Assembly: GCF_007827795.1 (NCBI RefSeq)
Contig: NZ_VITI01000016.1
Coordinates: 49,973-113,972, forward strand
DNA length: 64,000 nucleotides
Direction of reading: 5' to 3'
From: Azospirillum brasilense
GTDB lineage: Bacteria; Pseudomonadota; Alphaproteobacteria; Azospirillales; Azospirillaceae
The notes beneath the pieces were generated by a model. It did not search any database and had not been told where the DNA came from. It was given only the letters and a program-made list of their open reading frames with translations. Below, piece by piece: positions 1-7,889 of this stretch (the first letter of the stretch is position 1; each line of letters begins with the position of its first letter). The position numbers and the translations under genes are program-made.

Positions 1-589
1 TGGGGTAGACCAGCCCCGGCGCCACGCAGTTGACGCGGATGCCCAGCGGCCCCAGCTCCGCCGCCAGATTGCGGCTGAAGCCGACCAGCGCCGCCTTGGC
101 CGTCGTGTAGTCGTGATAGGGCACGGTGGGCCGGGCGACGAGATCGGTCGCCATGTTCACGATGCTGCCGCCGGGCCGCCGCCGCATCACCGGCAACACC
201 GCCCGGCAGACGTTGTAGGTGCCGAGCAGCGCACCGTCCACCTGCCCCCGGTAGTCCGCCCACTCGGTGTCCCAGAACAGCTTGCGCTTCTCCGGGTCGA
301 AGGCGTAGGGGCGGAAGGCGTTGTTCACCACCACGTCGATCTTGCCGAACTCCTCCGCCGTGCGCTCCACCATGCGGTTCACCGCCTCGGCGTCGGTCAC
401 GTCGGCCTGCACCGCCCAGGCGTCGCCGCCGGCTTCCCGGCAGGCCGCCGCCACCGCCTCGGCAGCGTCCGCGTTGCTCAGGTAGTTGACGGCGACCGCC
501 GCCCCCTCCGCCGCGAAGGCCTTGGCGATGGCGGCGCCGATGCCGCGGCTGGCACCGGTGACGAGGACGGTCTTGTCGCGGAAATCCAT
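1..589 (-). CDS. Short-chain dehydrogenase/reductase (partial, 3' end beyond window)
   Basis: NAD(P)-dependent short-chain dehydrogenase of the 3-oxoacyl-ACP-reductase-like type; 196 residues are visible and the C-terminus lies beyond the left edge. The Rossmann glycine motif TGASRGIG is at residues 11-18, VVNNA follows, and the catalytic Tyr/Lys pair sits in DYTTAK. The usual catalytic Ser is replaced by Thr (NMAT, 13 residues before the Tyr). The ATG at 589 is preceded by AAGGAAGG, which overlaps the stop codon of the upstream binding-protein gene, so it is the last visible gene of the TPP-riboswitch operon. A role as aldehyde or keto reductase after the LuxE/LuxC pair is inference from position. 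Confidence 0.85.
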   Translation of the reverse strand, partial: MDFRDKTVLVTGASRGIGAAIAKAFAAEGAAVAVNYLSNADAAEAVAAACREAGGDAWAVQADVTDAEAVNRMVERTAEEFGKIDVVVNNAFRPYAFDPEKRKLFWDTEWADYRGQVDGALLGTYNVCRAVLPVMRRRPGGSIVNMATDLVARPTVPYHDYTTAKAALVGFSRNLAAELGPLGIRVNCVAPGLVYP

Positions 590-606
590 GGCCCGGCGCG
601 CCTTCC

Positions 607-1584
607 TTATTCGGGGATCAGGTCGGACCGGACCAGCTTGGACATGTCGAGGTCGGTCCCGATCAGGCCGAGCTGCTTGAAGGTGTCCGCACCCTTCTGC
701 ATCAGTTCCGGATCGAAATGGCCGAGGCCCTTCGCCCTGGTCGTCTCCGACACGCTGGAGGCGTTGCGCAGCTTGATGATGGCGAGGTTGGTGGCCTCGT
801 CGCGGCCGTTGATGGCGCGGGTCACGGCGAGGCGGGCGGCCTCCTCCGGCTCGGCGATCATCCAGGCGGCGCTGTCGCGGTAGGCGGCGAGGAAACGCTT
901 CAGAACGTCCTTCTTCGTGCGGTAGGTCTCCTCCGTCACCACGAAGATGTCGCTGGGCAGGTTCAGCGTGTCCTTGACCTCGATGACGTTGACGTCCTTC
1001 AGCCCCTTCTGCATGCCGACATGCAGGCCGGTGTCGGTCGCCGCGGTGGCGTCCACCTGCCCCTGGATCACGGGGGCGAAGTTCAGCAGGCCGGTCACCT
1101 CGATGGTCACGTCCTTCTCGCTCAGCCCCACCTGATGCAGCAGCACCTGGAGGTTCTGGCGGGTGCCGCTGGACAGGCTGTAGACGCCGATGCGCTTGCC
1201 CTTGAGGTCTTCCGGCTTGGTGATGTTGCGCTCCTTCGGCGACACCACGTTGAAGACGTTCTGCGGGTAGATGTTGTAGATGGCGATCAGCTTCTCGCCC
1301 TTGTCGAGCGCGAGGTAGAAGGAGGCCGGGTCGGTGAAGGCCACGTCGGCCTGCCCGGTCAGCATGTTCTGGATGGCCGAGCCGCCGCCGGTCCCCGGCA
1401 CATAGCCGAGATCGATCCCCTTGGCCTTGAAGAAGCCCTTGTCCGGCTCGGCCAGCAGGTTGGTGATCTCGCTGATCGGCTGGCTCCAGCCCGCCACGGT
1501 CACCTTGTCGAGCGCCAGCGCGGGAGAAGACAGAAGCAGGGCGGAAACGGCGACGGCACCCAGGGTGCGCAGGAACCCGAACAT
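607..1584 (-). CDS. ABC transporter substrate-binding protein, NMT1/THI5-like (NitT/TauT family)
   Basis: Periplasmic binding protein of 325 residues for an ABC importer. A hydrophobic signal peptide with an Ala-rich cleavage region (SSPALA) covers about residues 1-24, followed by an SsuA/NMT1/THI5-type fold. The reading frame extends 15 codons upstream, but the ATG at 1584 has AAAGGA at good spacing and begins the signal peptide. The permease gene ends only 7 bases upstream. Family members bind taurine, sulfonates, nitrate or pyrimidine thiamine precursors. Because the operon begins with a TPP riboswitch, a thiamine-related ligand (ThiY-like role) is the best inference; sequence alone does not fix the ligand. 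Confidence 0.88.
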   Translation of the reverse strand: MFGFLRTLGAVAVSALLLSSPALALDKVTVAGWSQPISEITNLLAEPDKGFFKAKGIDLGYVPGTGGGSAIQNMLTGQADVAFTDPASFYLALDKGEKLIAIYNIYPQNVFNVVSPKERNITKPEDLKGKRIGVYSLSSGTRQNLQVLLHQVGLSEKDVTIEVTGLLNFAPVIQGQVDATAATDTGLHVGMQKGLKDVNVIEVKDTLNLPSDIFVVTEETYRTKKDVLKRFLAAYRDSAAWMIAEPEEAARLAVTRAINGRDEATNLAIIKLRNASSVSETTRAKGLGHFDPELMQKGADTFKQLGLIGTDLDMSKLVRSDLIPE

Positions 1585-1591
1585 CGTGTGA

Positions 1592-2338
1592 TTATCCTTT
1601 CCACGGACGGCGCAGCAGCCACCGCTCAAGCCCGGCGGCGGCCTGATAAACGATCATGCCCAGCACCGTGATGACGATGAACAGGGCGAACATCATGGTC
1701 GAATCCATCATCCCCTGCGCCGCGATGATCGAGGCGCCCAGCCCCTGCCGGCCTCCGATGAACTCGCCGACGACGGCGCCGACCAGCGCCAGCACGACGG
1801 CGACGCGCAGCCCCGCCAGGATCACCGGCAGGCCGGAGGGGATCTTCAGCCGCAGCAGGGTTTGCAGGCGCGTCGCCCGCAGCATCCGGAACAGCTCCCG
1901 CTTGTTGGGATCGACCTGCTGAAGGCCGGTCATGGTGTTTTCCAGCAGCGGGAAGAAGCAGATCAGCGCCGTGATGACGACGGTGGAGGTCATGCCGAAG
2001 CCGAACCAGACGATGAACAGCGGCCCCAGCGCCAGCTTCGGCACCACCTGGCTGGCGAGGATGTAGGGGTAGAACAGGCGGCGCAGCACCGGCACCTCGG
2101 CCAGCAGCACCCCGGCGAGGAAGCCGATGGTGCAGCCGGCGGCGAGGCCCATCCCCATCTCCGCCGTGGTGACCCAGAGATGCGGCAGCAGGTATCCCCC
2201 CGCCAGCCCGTCCCACAGCGTGCGCAGCACCGCCGAGGGCAGCGGCACGACCAGCGCGGACACCCCCGCCACCCGGCAATGGACCTCCCACCCCGCCAGC
2301 AGCAGGACGAGCAGCAGGGCCGAGGCGAGGCGGACCAT
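1592..2338 (-). CDS. ABC transporter permease, NitT/TauT family
   Basis: Inner-membrane permease of 248 residues with about six hydrophobic segments and the cytoplasmic coupling loop typical of the SsuC/TauC/ThiX class (region around RELFRMLRATRLQTLLRLKI). The frame opens further upstream, but the ATG at 2338 overlaps the stop of the ATPase gene (ATGA), so that start is chosen and translational coupling is likely. With the ATPase and the binding protein it makes one complete importer. The position in a TPP-riboswitch operon suggests uptake of a thiamine vitamer or precursor, which is inference. Confidence 0.88.
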   Translation of the reverse strand: MVRLASALLLVLLLAGWEVHCRVAGVSALVVPLPSAVLRTLWDGLAGGYLLPHLWVTTAEMGMGLAAGCTIGFLAGVLLAEVPVLRRLFYPYILASQVVPKLALGPLFIVWFGFGMTSTVVITALICFFPLLENTMTGLQQVDPNKRELFRMLRATRLQTLLRLKIPSGLPVILAGLRVAVVLALVGAVVGEFIGGRQGLGASIIAAQGMMDSTMMFALFIVITVLGMIVYQAAAGLERWLLRRPWKG

Positions 2339-3108
2339 CACGACGCGCGCTCCAGCGCCGGACGGTCGGGTTTGCCGTCCATGGCGTGGCGAAGCTCCAG
2401 GCACAGGGCGTTGAAGCGGGGGCTGTAGCGGACGTCGCGCCCGCGCGGGCGGGCCAGCGGCACCGGCAGGGCGTGGCGCAGGTGCCCGCCCTCCATCACC
2501 GCCACCCGGTCGGCCAGATAGACCGCCTCCGCGATGTCGTGGGTGACGAACAGCACGGTGGTGCGGTGCCGGGCGCAGAGCTTCAGCAGGTCGTCCTGCA
2601 ACTCCTCCCGCGTGATGGCGTCGAGCGCGGCGAAGGGCTCGTCAAGCAGGAGCAGCGGCGGCTCGGTGACCAGCGCGCGGGCCAGCGCGACGCGGCTCTG
2701 CTGCCCGCCCGACAATTGGCTGGGGAAGCGCCCTTCGAGTCCGGTCAGGCCGACGAGGTCCAGCAGCTCCTCCGCCTTGCGGCGGTCCGCCGGCTGCGGA
2801 CGGCGCGTCAGCGACACCGGAAGCAGCAGGTTGTCGAGCACCGTCCGCCAGTCCAGCAGCGTCGGCGCCTGGAAGACGAAGCCGACCTGGGCGCCCGGCC
2901 CCCGCACCGGCTCCCCCTGGATGCGGACGGTTCCGGTCGAGGGGGCGAGCAGCCCGGCGACCAGCTTCAGCAGGGTCGTCTTGCCGCAACCGCTGCGCCC
3001 GACCAGCGCGTGGAACTCGCCCTCCCCGATGGTCCAGTCGATGCGGTCCAGGATGGTGCCGCCGCTCGGGACGCCGTAGCCGGCCTGTTCGATGCTGACG
3101 AAGCTCAT
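2338..3108 (-). CDS. ABC transporter ATP-binding protein, NitT/TauT family
   Basis: ATPase subunit of 256 residues. Walker A is GRSGCGKT, the signature is LSGGQQSR, Walker B is LLLLDEP, and the switch His is in FVTHD. It belongs to the SsuB/TauB/ThiZ class. The ATG at 3108 is chosen; a TTG at 3123 overlapping the LuxC-like stop codon would add five residues and cannot be excluded. It lies between the LuxC-like gene and the permease with no gaps, so importer and acyl-reductase genes share one transcript. Confidence 0.9.
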   Translation of the reverse strand: MSFVSIEQAGYGVPSGGTILDRIDWTIGEGEFHALVGRSGCGKTTLLKLVAGLLAPSTGTVRIQGEPVRGPGAQVGFVFQAPTLLDWRTVLDNLLLPVSLTRRPQPADRRKAEELLDLVGLTGLEGRFPSQLSGGQQSRVALARALVTEPPLLLLDEPFAALDAITREELQDDLLKLCARHRTTVLFVTHDIAEAVYLADRVAVMEGGHLRHALPVPLARPRGRDVRYSPRFNALCLELRHAMDGKPDRPALERAS

Positions 3109-3119
3109 GGCCGGGCGCC

Positions 3120-4568
3120 TCAATCCGTGTAGGGGGCGAAGATGTCCGCCGCCCGTTCCGCCGAGCCTTCGATCTCGGTCATGGTGACGAGGTCCAGCAG
3201 GTTGAACCGCCCGTCATGATGCCAGCCCGCCTCCGGCGCGGTCATGCGCCCCAGCGCGCAGAGGCGCGTCACCCCGACCGCCCCCAGCGCCCCGGCCAGC
3301 GCGAACAGCTCCTCCGGCGGCGCGGCGATGCCCACGGTCTGGAGGAAGGCGCGGTGGGGCGCCAGCCCCGGCACCGCCTCGGCCAGCCGGTCCACCGCCA
3401 CCACCGTCACCGTGCGGTTCAGCCCGCAAGGGCTCAGGCCGTCCGCCGCGTCGGTGTAGGCGACCGCCCAGCTTCCCGCCGGATCGCCCAGCAGGGCGCG
3501 GGTCGGATCGGCAAAGCCCTTCGTCTCCTCCGCGTTGCGCCAGGACGCGACGCTGCCCGCCTCGCCCATCGACAGGGGGCGGCGCGGGAACTTGCTGCCG
3601 AGGGCGTCCAGTTCGTGCGCCAGATAGCCGGCGAACTCGCGCGGCGACACCCGCCCGCCGCGCTCCACGAACACGGTCTGCGGCGAGTAGCAGCCCTGCT
3701 GGTCGTAGCGCGCCACGTCGTAGGCCGCCTGCCGCGCCACCGCCCCCGCCTTCCCGGCGTCGAGCGCGGAGCGGGCGACCATGCCGAAACTGATCTTGTG
3801 CCCGTAGGGCAGGAAGCGCGTGGTGATCGGCACCCGCGCCCGGATGGCCTCCAGCGCGTCGTTGCCGCCATAGGCGACCACCGTGTCGGCGCGGGTCAGC
3901 CACGCCCGTTCCGCCGCCGCGTCGCCACCCTTCCACCAGACGATGGCGATGCAGTCGGCCAGTTCCGGGTCGATCTCCGCCAGGATCTGGGCGAACCATC
4001 CGGCGAACAGCGGCTCGGCGCTCGGCAGCTTGCCGACCGTGCCGGCCTTCACCAGCAGGCCAGAGATCAGGCTCCACAACGGCAGGCCCGGCACGTTGCC
4101 CGCCCAGACATGCAGCAGAAGCTCCGGCCCGAAGGCGCGGGCGAAGCCGCCCTTGGGCATCGGCTGGAAATCGTCGAGCACCGCCGGGTTGGCGAAATCC
4201 TCCGCGACGAATTTCCGAAGCTCCGGCCCGCGGAAGGTCTTCAGATAGCCGGTCAGCCCCAGCCGGACCATCTCCGCGTCGTAGCCGGTGACCAGCGGCA
4301 GCAGCCGTTCCGCCTTCCGCCGCCACGGGTCGTCGCGGTCGAGCAGCCGGGCGACGGCGCGGTCGATGGTGGCGGCGATCTCCGCGACGGTGCGGCTTCT
4401 CAAGTAAGTCCGCGCGTTGGTCCGCACCCGCGTTGCCAATTCAGCGATCTGCGCCTCGCTCAGCACCGGCACCGCCACGTCGAGCGTCTCGGCGCCGCGC
4501 CGGAAGGTCAGCGTCCGCCAGTCCACCGCGTCGGCGGACAGCCCCGGCAGATGCCCGGCCCGCTCCAT
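3120..4568 (-). CDS. LuxC-like acyl-CoA / acyl-protein reductase
   Basis: Protein of 482 residues of the LuxC family, NADPH-dependent enzymes that reduce a thioester-bound acyl group to an aldehyde. The acyl-accepting Cys is at residue 293 in the context YDQQGCYSPQ, the family hallmark, and the aldehyde-dehydrogenase-like nucleotide-binding region (HVWAGNVPGLP, AYGGND) is intact. The ATG at 4568 overlaps the LuxE stop as TGATG; a TTG one codon upstream is possible. There are no luciferase genes (luxAB) nearby, so bioluminescence is not implied. Under a TPP riboswitch and beside an importer, it more likely reduces a carboxylated thiamine-related compound (inference). Confidence 0.85.
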   Translation of the reverse strand: MERAGHLPGLSADAVDWRTLTFRRGAETLDVAVPVLSEAQIAELATRVRTNARTYLRSRTVAEIAATIDRAVARLLDRDDPWRRKAERLLPLVTGYDAEMVRLGLTGYLKTFRGPELRKFVAEDFANPAVLDDFQPMPKGGFARAFGPELLLHVWAGNVPGLPLWSLISGLLVKAGTVGKLPSAEPLFAGWFAQILAEIDPELADCIAIVWWKGGDAAAERAWLTRADTVVAYGGNDALEAIRARVPITTRFLPYGHKISFGMVARSALDAGKAGAVARQAAYDVARYDQQGCYSPQTVFVERGGRVSPREFAGYLAHELDALGSKFPRRPLSMGEAGSVASWRNAEETKGFADPTRALLGDPAGSWAVAYTDAADGLSPCGLNRTVTVVAVDRLAEAVPGLAPHRAFLQTVGIAAPPEELFALAGALGAVGVTRLCALGRMTAPEAGWHHDGRFNLLDLVTMTEIEGSAERAADIFAPYTD

Positions 4569-5647
4569 CAAGTCGCCCGCGCCGCTTTGAGGAAGTCCTC
4601 GACCGCCATGGAGCAGCCCTTGGCATCCGCCCCGTCGGCCCGGCCGAGAAGCTGGAAGCCGCCGTCCACCTCAACCCCGGCGTCCTCGGTCAGGATGGCC
4701 GACGCGCAGTTGAAATGGGCCAGATCGTGATGGACCAGCACGCCGACGCTGCCGCGCGGCACCTCCTGCCCGGTCAGCGGGTTGATGACCCGGCTGCGTA
4801 TCCAGTGCGGTCCGGACTTCACCGACGGGCACACCTCGTTGCCGTCGTCGTAGAACTGGGTGCTCAGCTCCGTCATGCCGTACATGTTGATGCACAGGCG
4901 GCGCGGCACGCCGAAGGTGGCGGACAGGCGGCCGTAGAACTCCTCCGCCGCCATCTCGCGCGACTGGCCCTTGAAGCCGCCGGTGTCGAGGATGCGGCTG
5001 CCCGCCGGCAGGGCGAAGCTCCGCCCCCGCTCGGCCAGCGCGTCCATCAGATGCACGACGCTGAAGCTCGCCCCCAGCAGGGCGTAGGGCTCGCCGGTCG
5101 CCTCCGCCCGCGACAGCGCCTCGATGGCCCCGTCCACGTCCAGCCCGGCGTCGGACACGAAGTAGCGGCTCTCCGCCGTCCCGAATTCGCTCTTGGCCAG
5201 CGCCAGATAATGGGCGAGCGAGGAGTTGGGCATTGCCTGCTCGGTCGGGAACAGGATGCCCATGCGCAGCCGGTCATAGCCCGCCATGAAACGGCGGCGG
5301 AAATTGACGGTCATGGAGCGGTCGTAGACCGCCAGCGTCGGATGGTGGCTCTTGCCCCGCACGCCCTTGGTGGTGCCGCTGGTCATGAAGACGTGCGGGC
5401 ATTCCTCCGGCGGCCGTCCGCTCAGCGTCAGGTCCTTGAAGGCGCTGATCGGCACGGCGGGCACGTCGCGCCAGCTCTTCACCGTGCGCAGGGTGCGCGC
5501 CCGCTGGGTGGCGAAGCGGCGGTAGGGGGCGTTGGTCTCGAACTGGTGGGCGAAGACGGCCAGCGCCATGCGGTTGAACGCCTCCTCGTCCGCCTCTCCG
5601 GCGGCGATGAAGGCCAGCAGCTCTTCGACAAGTCGGGCTTCGGTCAC
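4568..5647 (-). CDS. LuxE-like acyl-protein synthetase (carboxylate-activating)
   Basis: Protein of 359 residues of the LuxE family, which adenylates a carboxylic acid and moves the acyl group to its own cysteine for reduction by LuxC. Visible are the ATP-binding TSGTTKG, the adenylate-forming motif YGMTELS, and a C-terminal Cys345 in KGCSMAVEDF at the place of the acyl-accepting Cys of LuxE. Start is GTG at 5647 with AAGGTG about nine bases upstream. It is the first gene after the TPP riboswitch, 92 bases downstream. Both catalytic cysteines of the LuxE/LuxC pair are retained, so an active acid reductase is expected. Confidence 0.83.
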   Translation of the reverse strand: MTEARLVEELLAFIAAGEADEEAFNRMALAVFAHQFETNAPYRRFATQRARTLRTVKSWRDVPAVPISAFKDLTLSGRPPEECPHVFMTSGTTKGVRGKSHHPTLAVYDRSMTVNFRRRFMAGYDRLRMGILFPTEQAMPNSSLAHYLALAKSEFGTAESRYFVSDAGLDVDGAIEALSRAEATGEPYALLGASFSVVHLMDALAERGRSFALPAGSRILDTGGFKGQSREMAAEEFYGRLSATFGVPRRLCINMYGMTELSTQFYDDGNEVCPSVKSGPHWIRSRVINPLTGQEVPRGSVGVLVHHDLAHFNCASAILTEDAGVEVDGGFQLLGRADGADAKGCSMAVEDFLKAARAT

Positions 5648-5739
5648 GTCCGCACACCTTTTGCAACGCCAACAAACTGTTGCCGGAGCAAGCGGTGTCT
5701 GGATGGAATGGGGGTACGCCGTGCCGCCCTTCAGTCCCG

Positions 5740-5845
5740 TCCCTACGCCGGTATGACCCGGATCAGGTTCGATGGGTCACCGCGTTGTCCGGATGAAAGC
5801 GCCGGACCGGCGGAGTCTCAGCCTCCTAGCGAGGCCCCCCAGGGA
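5740..5845 (-). ncRNA. TPP riboswitch (THI element)
   Basis: Read on the minus strand, the segment contains the conserved THI-box blocks in order: a 5' TCCCT arm, CTGAGA, ACCC, ACCTGATC and GCGTAGGGA, whose AGGGA pairs with the 5' arm to close P1. Spacing and order match the TPP aptamer. It lies 92 bases upstream of the LuxE-like gene. No U-rich intrinsic terminator is visible in the expression platform; a short hairpin (GGCAACA/TGTTGGC) directly precedes the ribosome-binding site, so control of translation is more likely than attenuation (inference). Confidence 0.93.
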
Positions 5846-5853
5846 ACATTCGC

Positions 5854-5882
5854 AAGCTAAGGGACCGGCCCCCGCCCGTCAA
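5854..5882 (-). promoter_or_regulatory. Sigma-70-type promoter of the TPP-riboswitch operon
   Basis: On the minus strand: -35 TTGACG (5877-5882), a 17-base spacer and -10 TAGCTT (5854-5859). The predicted start, near 5847, is at the first bases of the riboswitch P1 arm, which supports the pair. Confidence 0.65.
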
Positions 5883-5908
5883 GCCGGTCGGGTTCAAAGA
5901 GATCGGGT

Positions 5909-6484
5909 TCAGGCGGCGCCCTTCACCACCTCCAGGACCATGGCGATCTCGTCGATGACGTTGTTCTGGCTTTCCATCGCCTCCATCACCTCCTGGTTCG
6001 TGACCTCTCCGGACGCCAGCTTGTGGTGCCAGCGCGGGGTTGGGGCGTAGGTGATCGACAGCATGCGGAAATCGACGTTCAGATGCATGGCCAACCGGGT
6101 GTTCGGCCAGCCGCGCTCGATGAACTTGCGGTTCTCCTCCATTGAGAACAGGCTCAGCACGTTGGGCGTGATCGGGCGGACGTGGGTCGGATCGCCGAGA
6201 TAGCCGTCGCTACGCGGGTGCGGCACCTTGATGGTGATCCGCGCGCCGTGGCGGCAGACGCGGTACAGCTCCCTCATGATGTTCAGGAACCCCTCCGTCG
6301 TCTGGCCCATATGCTCCAGCGCATGGATGAGTTGGACGTCGGCGACGCTGCTCTCCTCGAAGGGCCAGGGCACGACCTCCAGGTCGGCCACGATGTCCGG
6401 CCCGAAGGTGCCGTATTTGTCCACATTCACATAGCCGGGCATCCGCGTGTCGCCGCAGCCGAGGTTGAGCTTGATATCCGACAT
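5909..6484 (-). CDS. Class I SAM-dependent methyltransferase
   Basis: Protein of 191 residues with the SAM-binding motif I LNLGCGDTRMPGYVNVD at the N-terminus, an acidic motif (DIVADLE) and HALEHM, as in Methyltransf_11/predicted SAM-dependent methyltransferases often found with surface-polysaccharide genes. The substrate is unknown. It ends just upstream of the TPP promoter on the same strand but is not part of that riboswitch transcript. The M20 gene upstream ends 45 bases before its start. Confidence 0.75.
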   Translation of the reverse strand: MSDIKLNLGCGDTRMPGYVNVDKYGTFGPDIVADLEVVPWPFEESSVADVQLIHALEHMGQTTEGFLNIMRELYRVCRHGARITIKVPHPRSDGYLGDPTHVRPITPNVLSLFSMEENRKFIERGWPNTRLAMHLNVDFRMLSITYAPTPRWHHKLASGEVTNQEVMEAMESQNNVIDEIAMVLEVVKGAA

Positions 6485-6529
6485 CGCGTGCGTTTCCGGT
6501 CAGCCGTTGTTGTTGCCACGATGGCGACC

Positions 6530-7813
6530 CTACACCTCCCGCCGCAGCAGCGACAGGGCGGCCATCGCCATGACCTGTGCGGCATGGACCATGTCGTCGA
6601 TGTCCACATACTCGTCCGGCTGGTGGGCGAGATCGAGGATGCCGGGGCCGTAGGCGATGCAGTCCTTCAGATGCCCGACCCGCGCGATGTGCTTCTGGTC
6701 GTAGGTGCCGGGGGACACCACCTGCGCCGCCGGGCGGCCCAGCACCGTCTCGATGGCCGCCCCCACCGCCCGCACCACCGGCGCGTCGGCGTCGGTCAGG
6801 GTGGGCAGAAAGGCCAGAACCTCGCGCAGCTCGTAATCGAAGCCGGGGCGCTCGCGGCGCAGATCCTCCAGGATGCCGACGATCTCCGCCCGCACCTCCT
6901 CCGGGTCCTCCTCGATCAGATACCGGCGGTCGATGACCATGCGGCAGCGGTCGGGCACCATCGGGCTCGGCAGTCCGCCATGGTCCTCCGGCTGGCCGCC
7001 ATGGATGGCGTTGATGTTCAGGGTGGACTGCCGCGCCCCCTCCGGCACCACCGGCATGGCCGTGCGCTTGGCGGCCAGCCGGGGGATCAGCTCCGTCTCG
7101 ATCCGGTGCAGCACGGCCCCCATGTGGCGCACCGCGCAGTTGCCGAGGAAGGGCATGGACCCGTGGGCGACGCGGCCCTTCGTCTCGATCTCCGCCCACC
7201 AGACGCCGCGGTGGCCGATGCACACCCGGTCAACGTTCAGCGGTTCCGGGATGATGACGTGGTCGACCCGAGGGCGGGAGAAGTAGCCGAGCTTGGCGAG
7301 ATGCCCGACCCCGCCGTAGCCGCCGGACTCCTCGTCCACCGTGCCGGAGATTTCCAGCGCGCCGGGGAAGGGAATGCCCTCCTCCAGGATCGCCTCCACG
7401 GCGATGATCGACGCGGCGATCCCGCCCTTCATGTCGCAGGCGCCGCGGCCGTAGACGCGCCCGTCCTTCACCACCCCTTCGAAGGGATCGACCGTCCAGC
7501 CCTGGCCGGCGGGCACCACGTCGATGTGGCCGTTGAAATGCACGCAGGGACCGGGCTCGCGCCCCTCGATCCGGGCGATGACGTTGGTGCGCGGGTAGCG
7601 GTCGCTGTCGCCGGGCGCCCCCTCCGCCCGCACATACTCCACGGCGAAGCCGCGCCCGGCCAGCCGCCGCCCGAGGAATTCAGCGCAGTCGGTGTAGACG
7701 TCGCCGGGCGGGTTCACGGTGGGAATGCGGATCAGGTCGCGGGTCAGCGCGACAAGGTCGTCGCGCCGTTCCGCGATCCGGCGGAACAGCGACTCCCGGT
7801 GGTCGAGCGGCAT
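6530..7813 (-). CDS. M20 family metallo-deacylase (ArgE/DapE type)
   Basis: Zinc-dependent amidohydrolase/deacylase of 427 residues. The expected dinuclear-metal ligands are present: His96 (NGHIDVV), bridging Asp127 (GRGACDMKGG), Glu161/162 (DEESGG), Glu190 (IPEPLN) and a C-terminal His in LAHQPDEY. The fold has a catalytic domain with an inserted lid domain, as in acetylornithine deacetylase and succinyl-diaminopimelate desuccinylase. The exact substrate cannot be told; neither arginine nor lysine pathway genes are adjacent. The ATG at 7813 begins the conserved N-terminal helix. All ligands are kept, unlike the second M20 protein at 22346-23578. Confidence 0.82.
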   Translation of the reverse strand: MPLDHRESLFRRIAERRDDLVALTRDLIRIPTVNPPGDVYTDCAEFLGRRLAGRGFAVEYVRAEGAPGDSDRYPRTNVIARIEGREPGPCVHFNGHIDVVPAGQGWTVDPFEGVVKDGRVYGRGACDMKGGIAASIIAVEAILEEGIPFPGALEISGTVDEESGGYGGVGHLAKLGYFSRPRVDHVIIPEPLNVDRVCIGHRGVWWAEIETKGRVAHGSMPFLGNCAVRHMGAVLHRIETELIPRLAAKRTAMPVVPEGARQSTLNINAIHGGQPEDHGGLPSPMVPDRCRMVIDRRYLIEEDPEEVRAEIVGILEDLRRERPGFDYELREVLAFLPTLTDADAPVVRAVGAAIETVLGRPAAQVVSPGTYDQKHIARVGHLKDCIAYGPGILDLAHQPDEYVDIDDMVHAAQVMAMAALSLLRREV

Positions 7814-7889
7814 GCTTCCCCCCTACGCACAATTCGTTGCGCGGAAGGATCGGTCATGCCGGCCCGCCTGTCGAGAGGTGTTCCGCGCC

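Noticed and set aside
3120..5647. Bioluminescence (lux) genes
   Set aside because: LuxC- and LuxE-like proteins are present, but luxA, luxB and luxD are absent and the operon is led by a TPP riboswitch.
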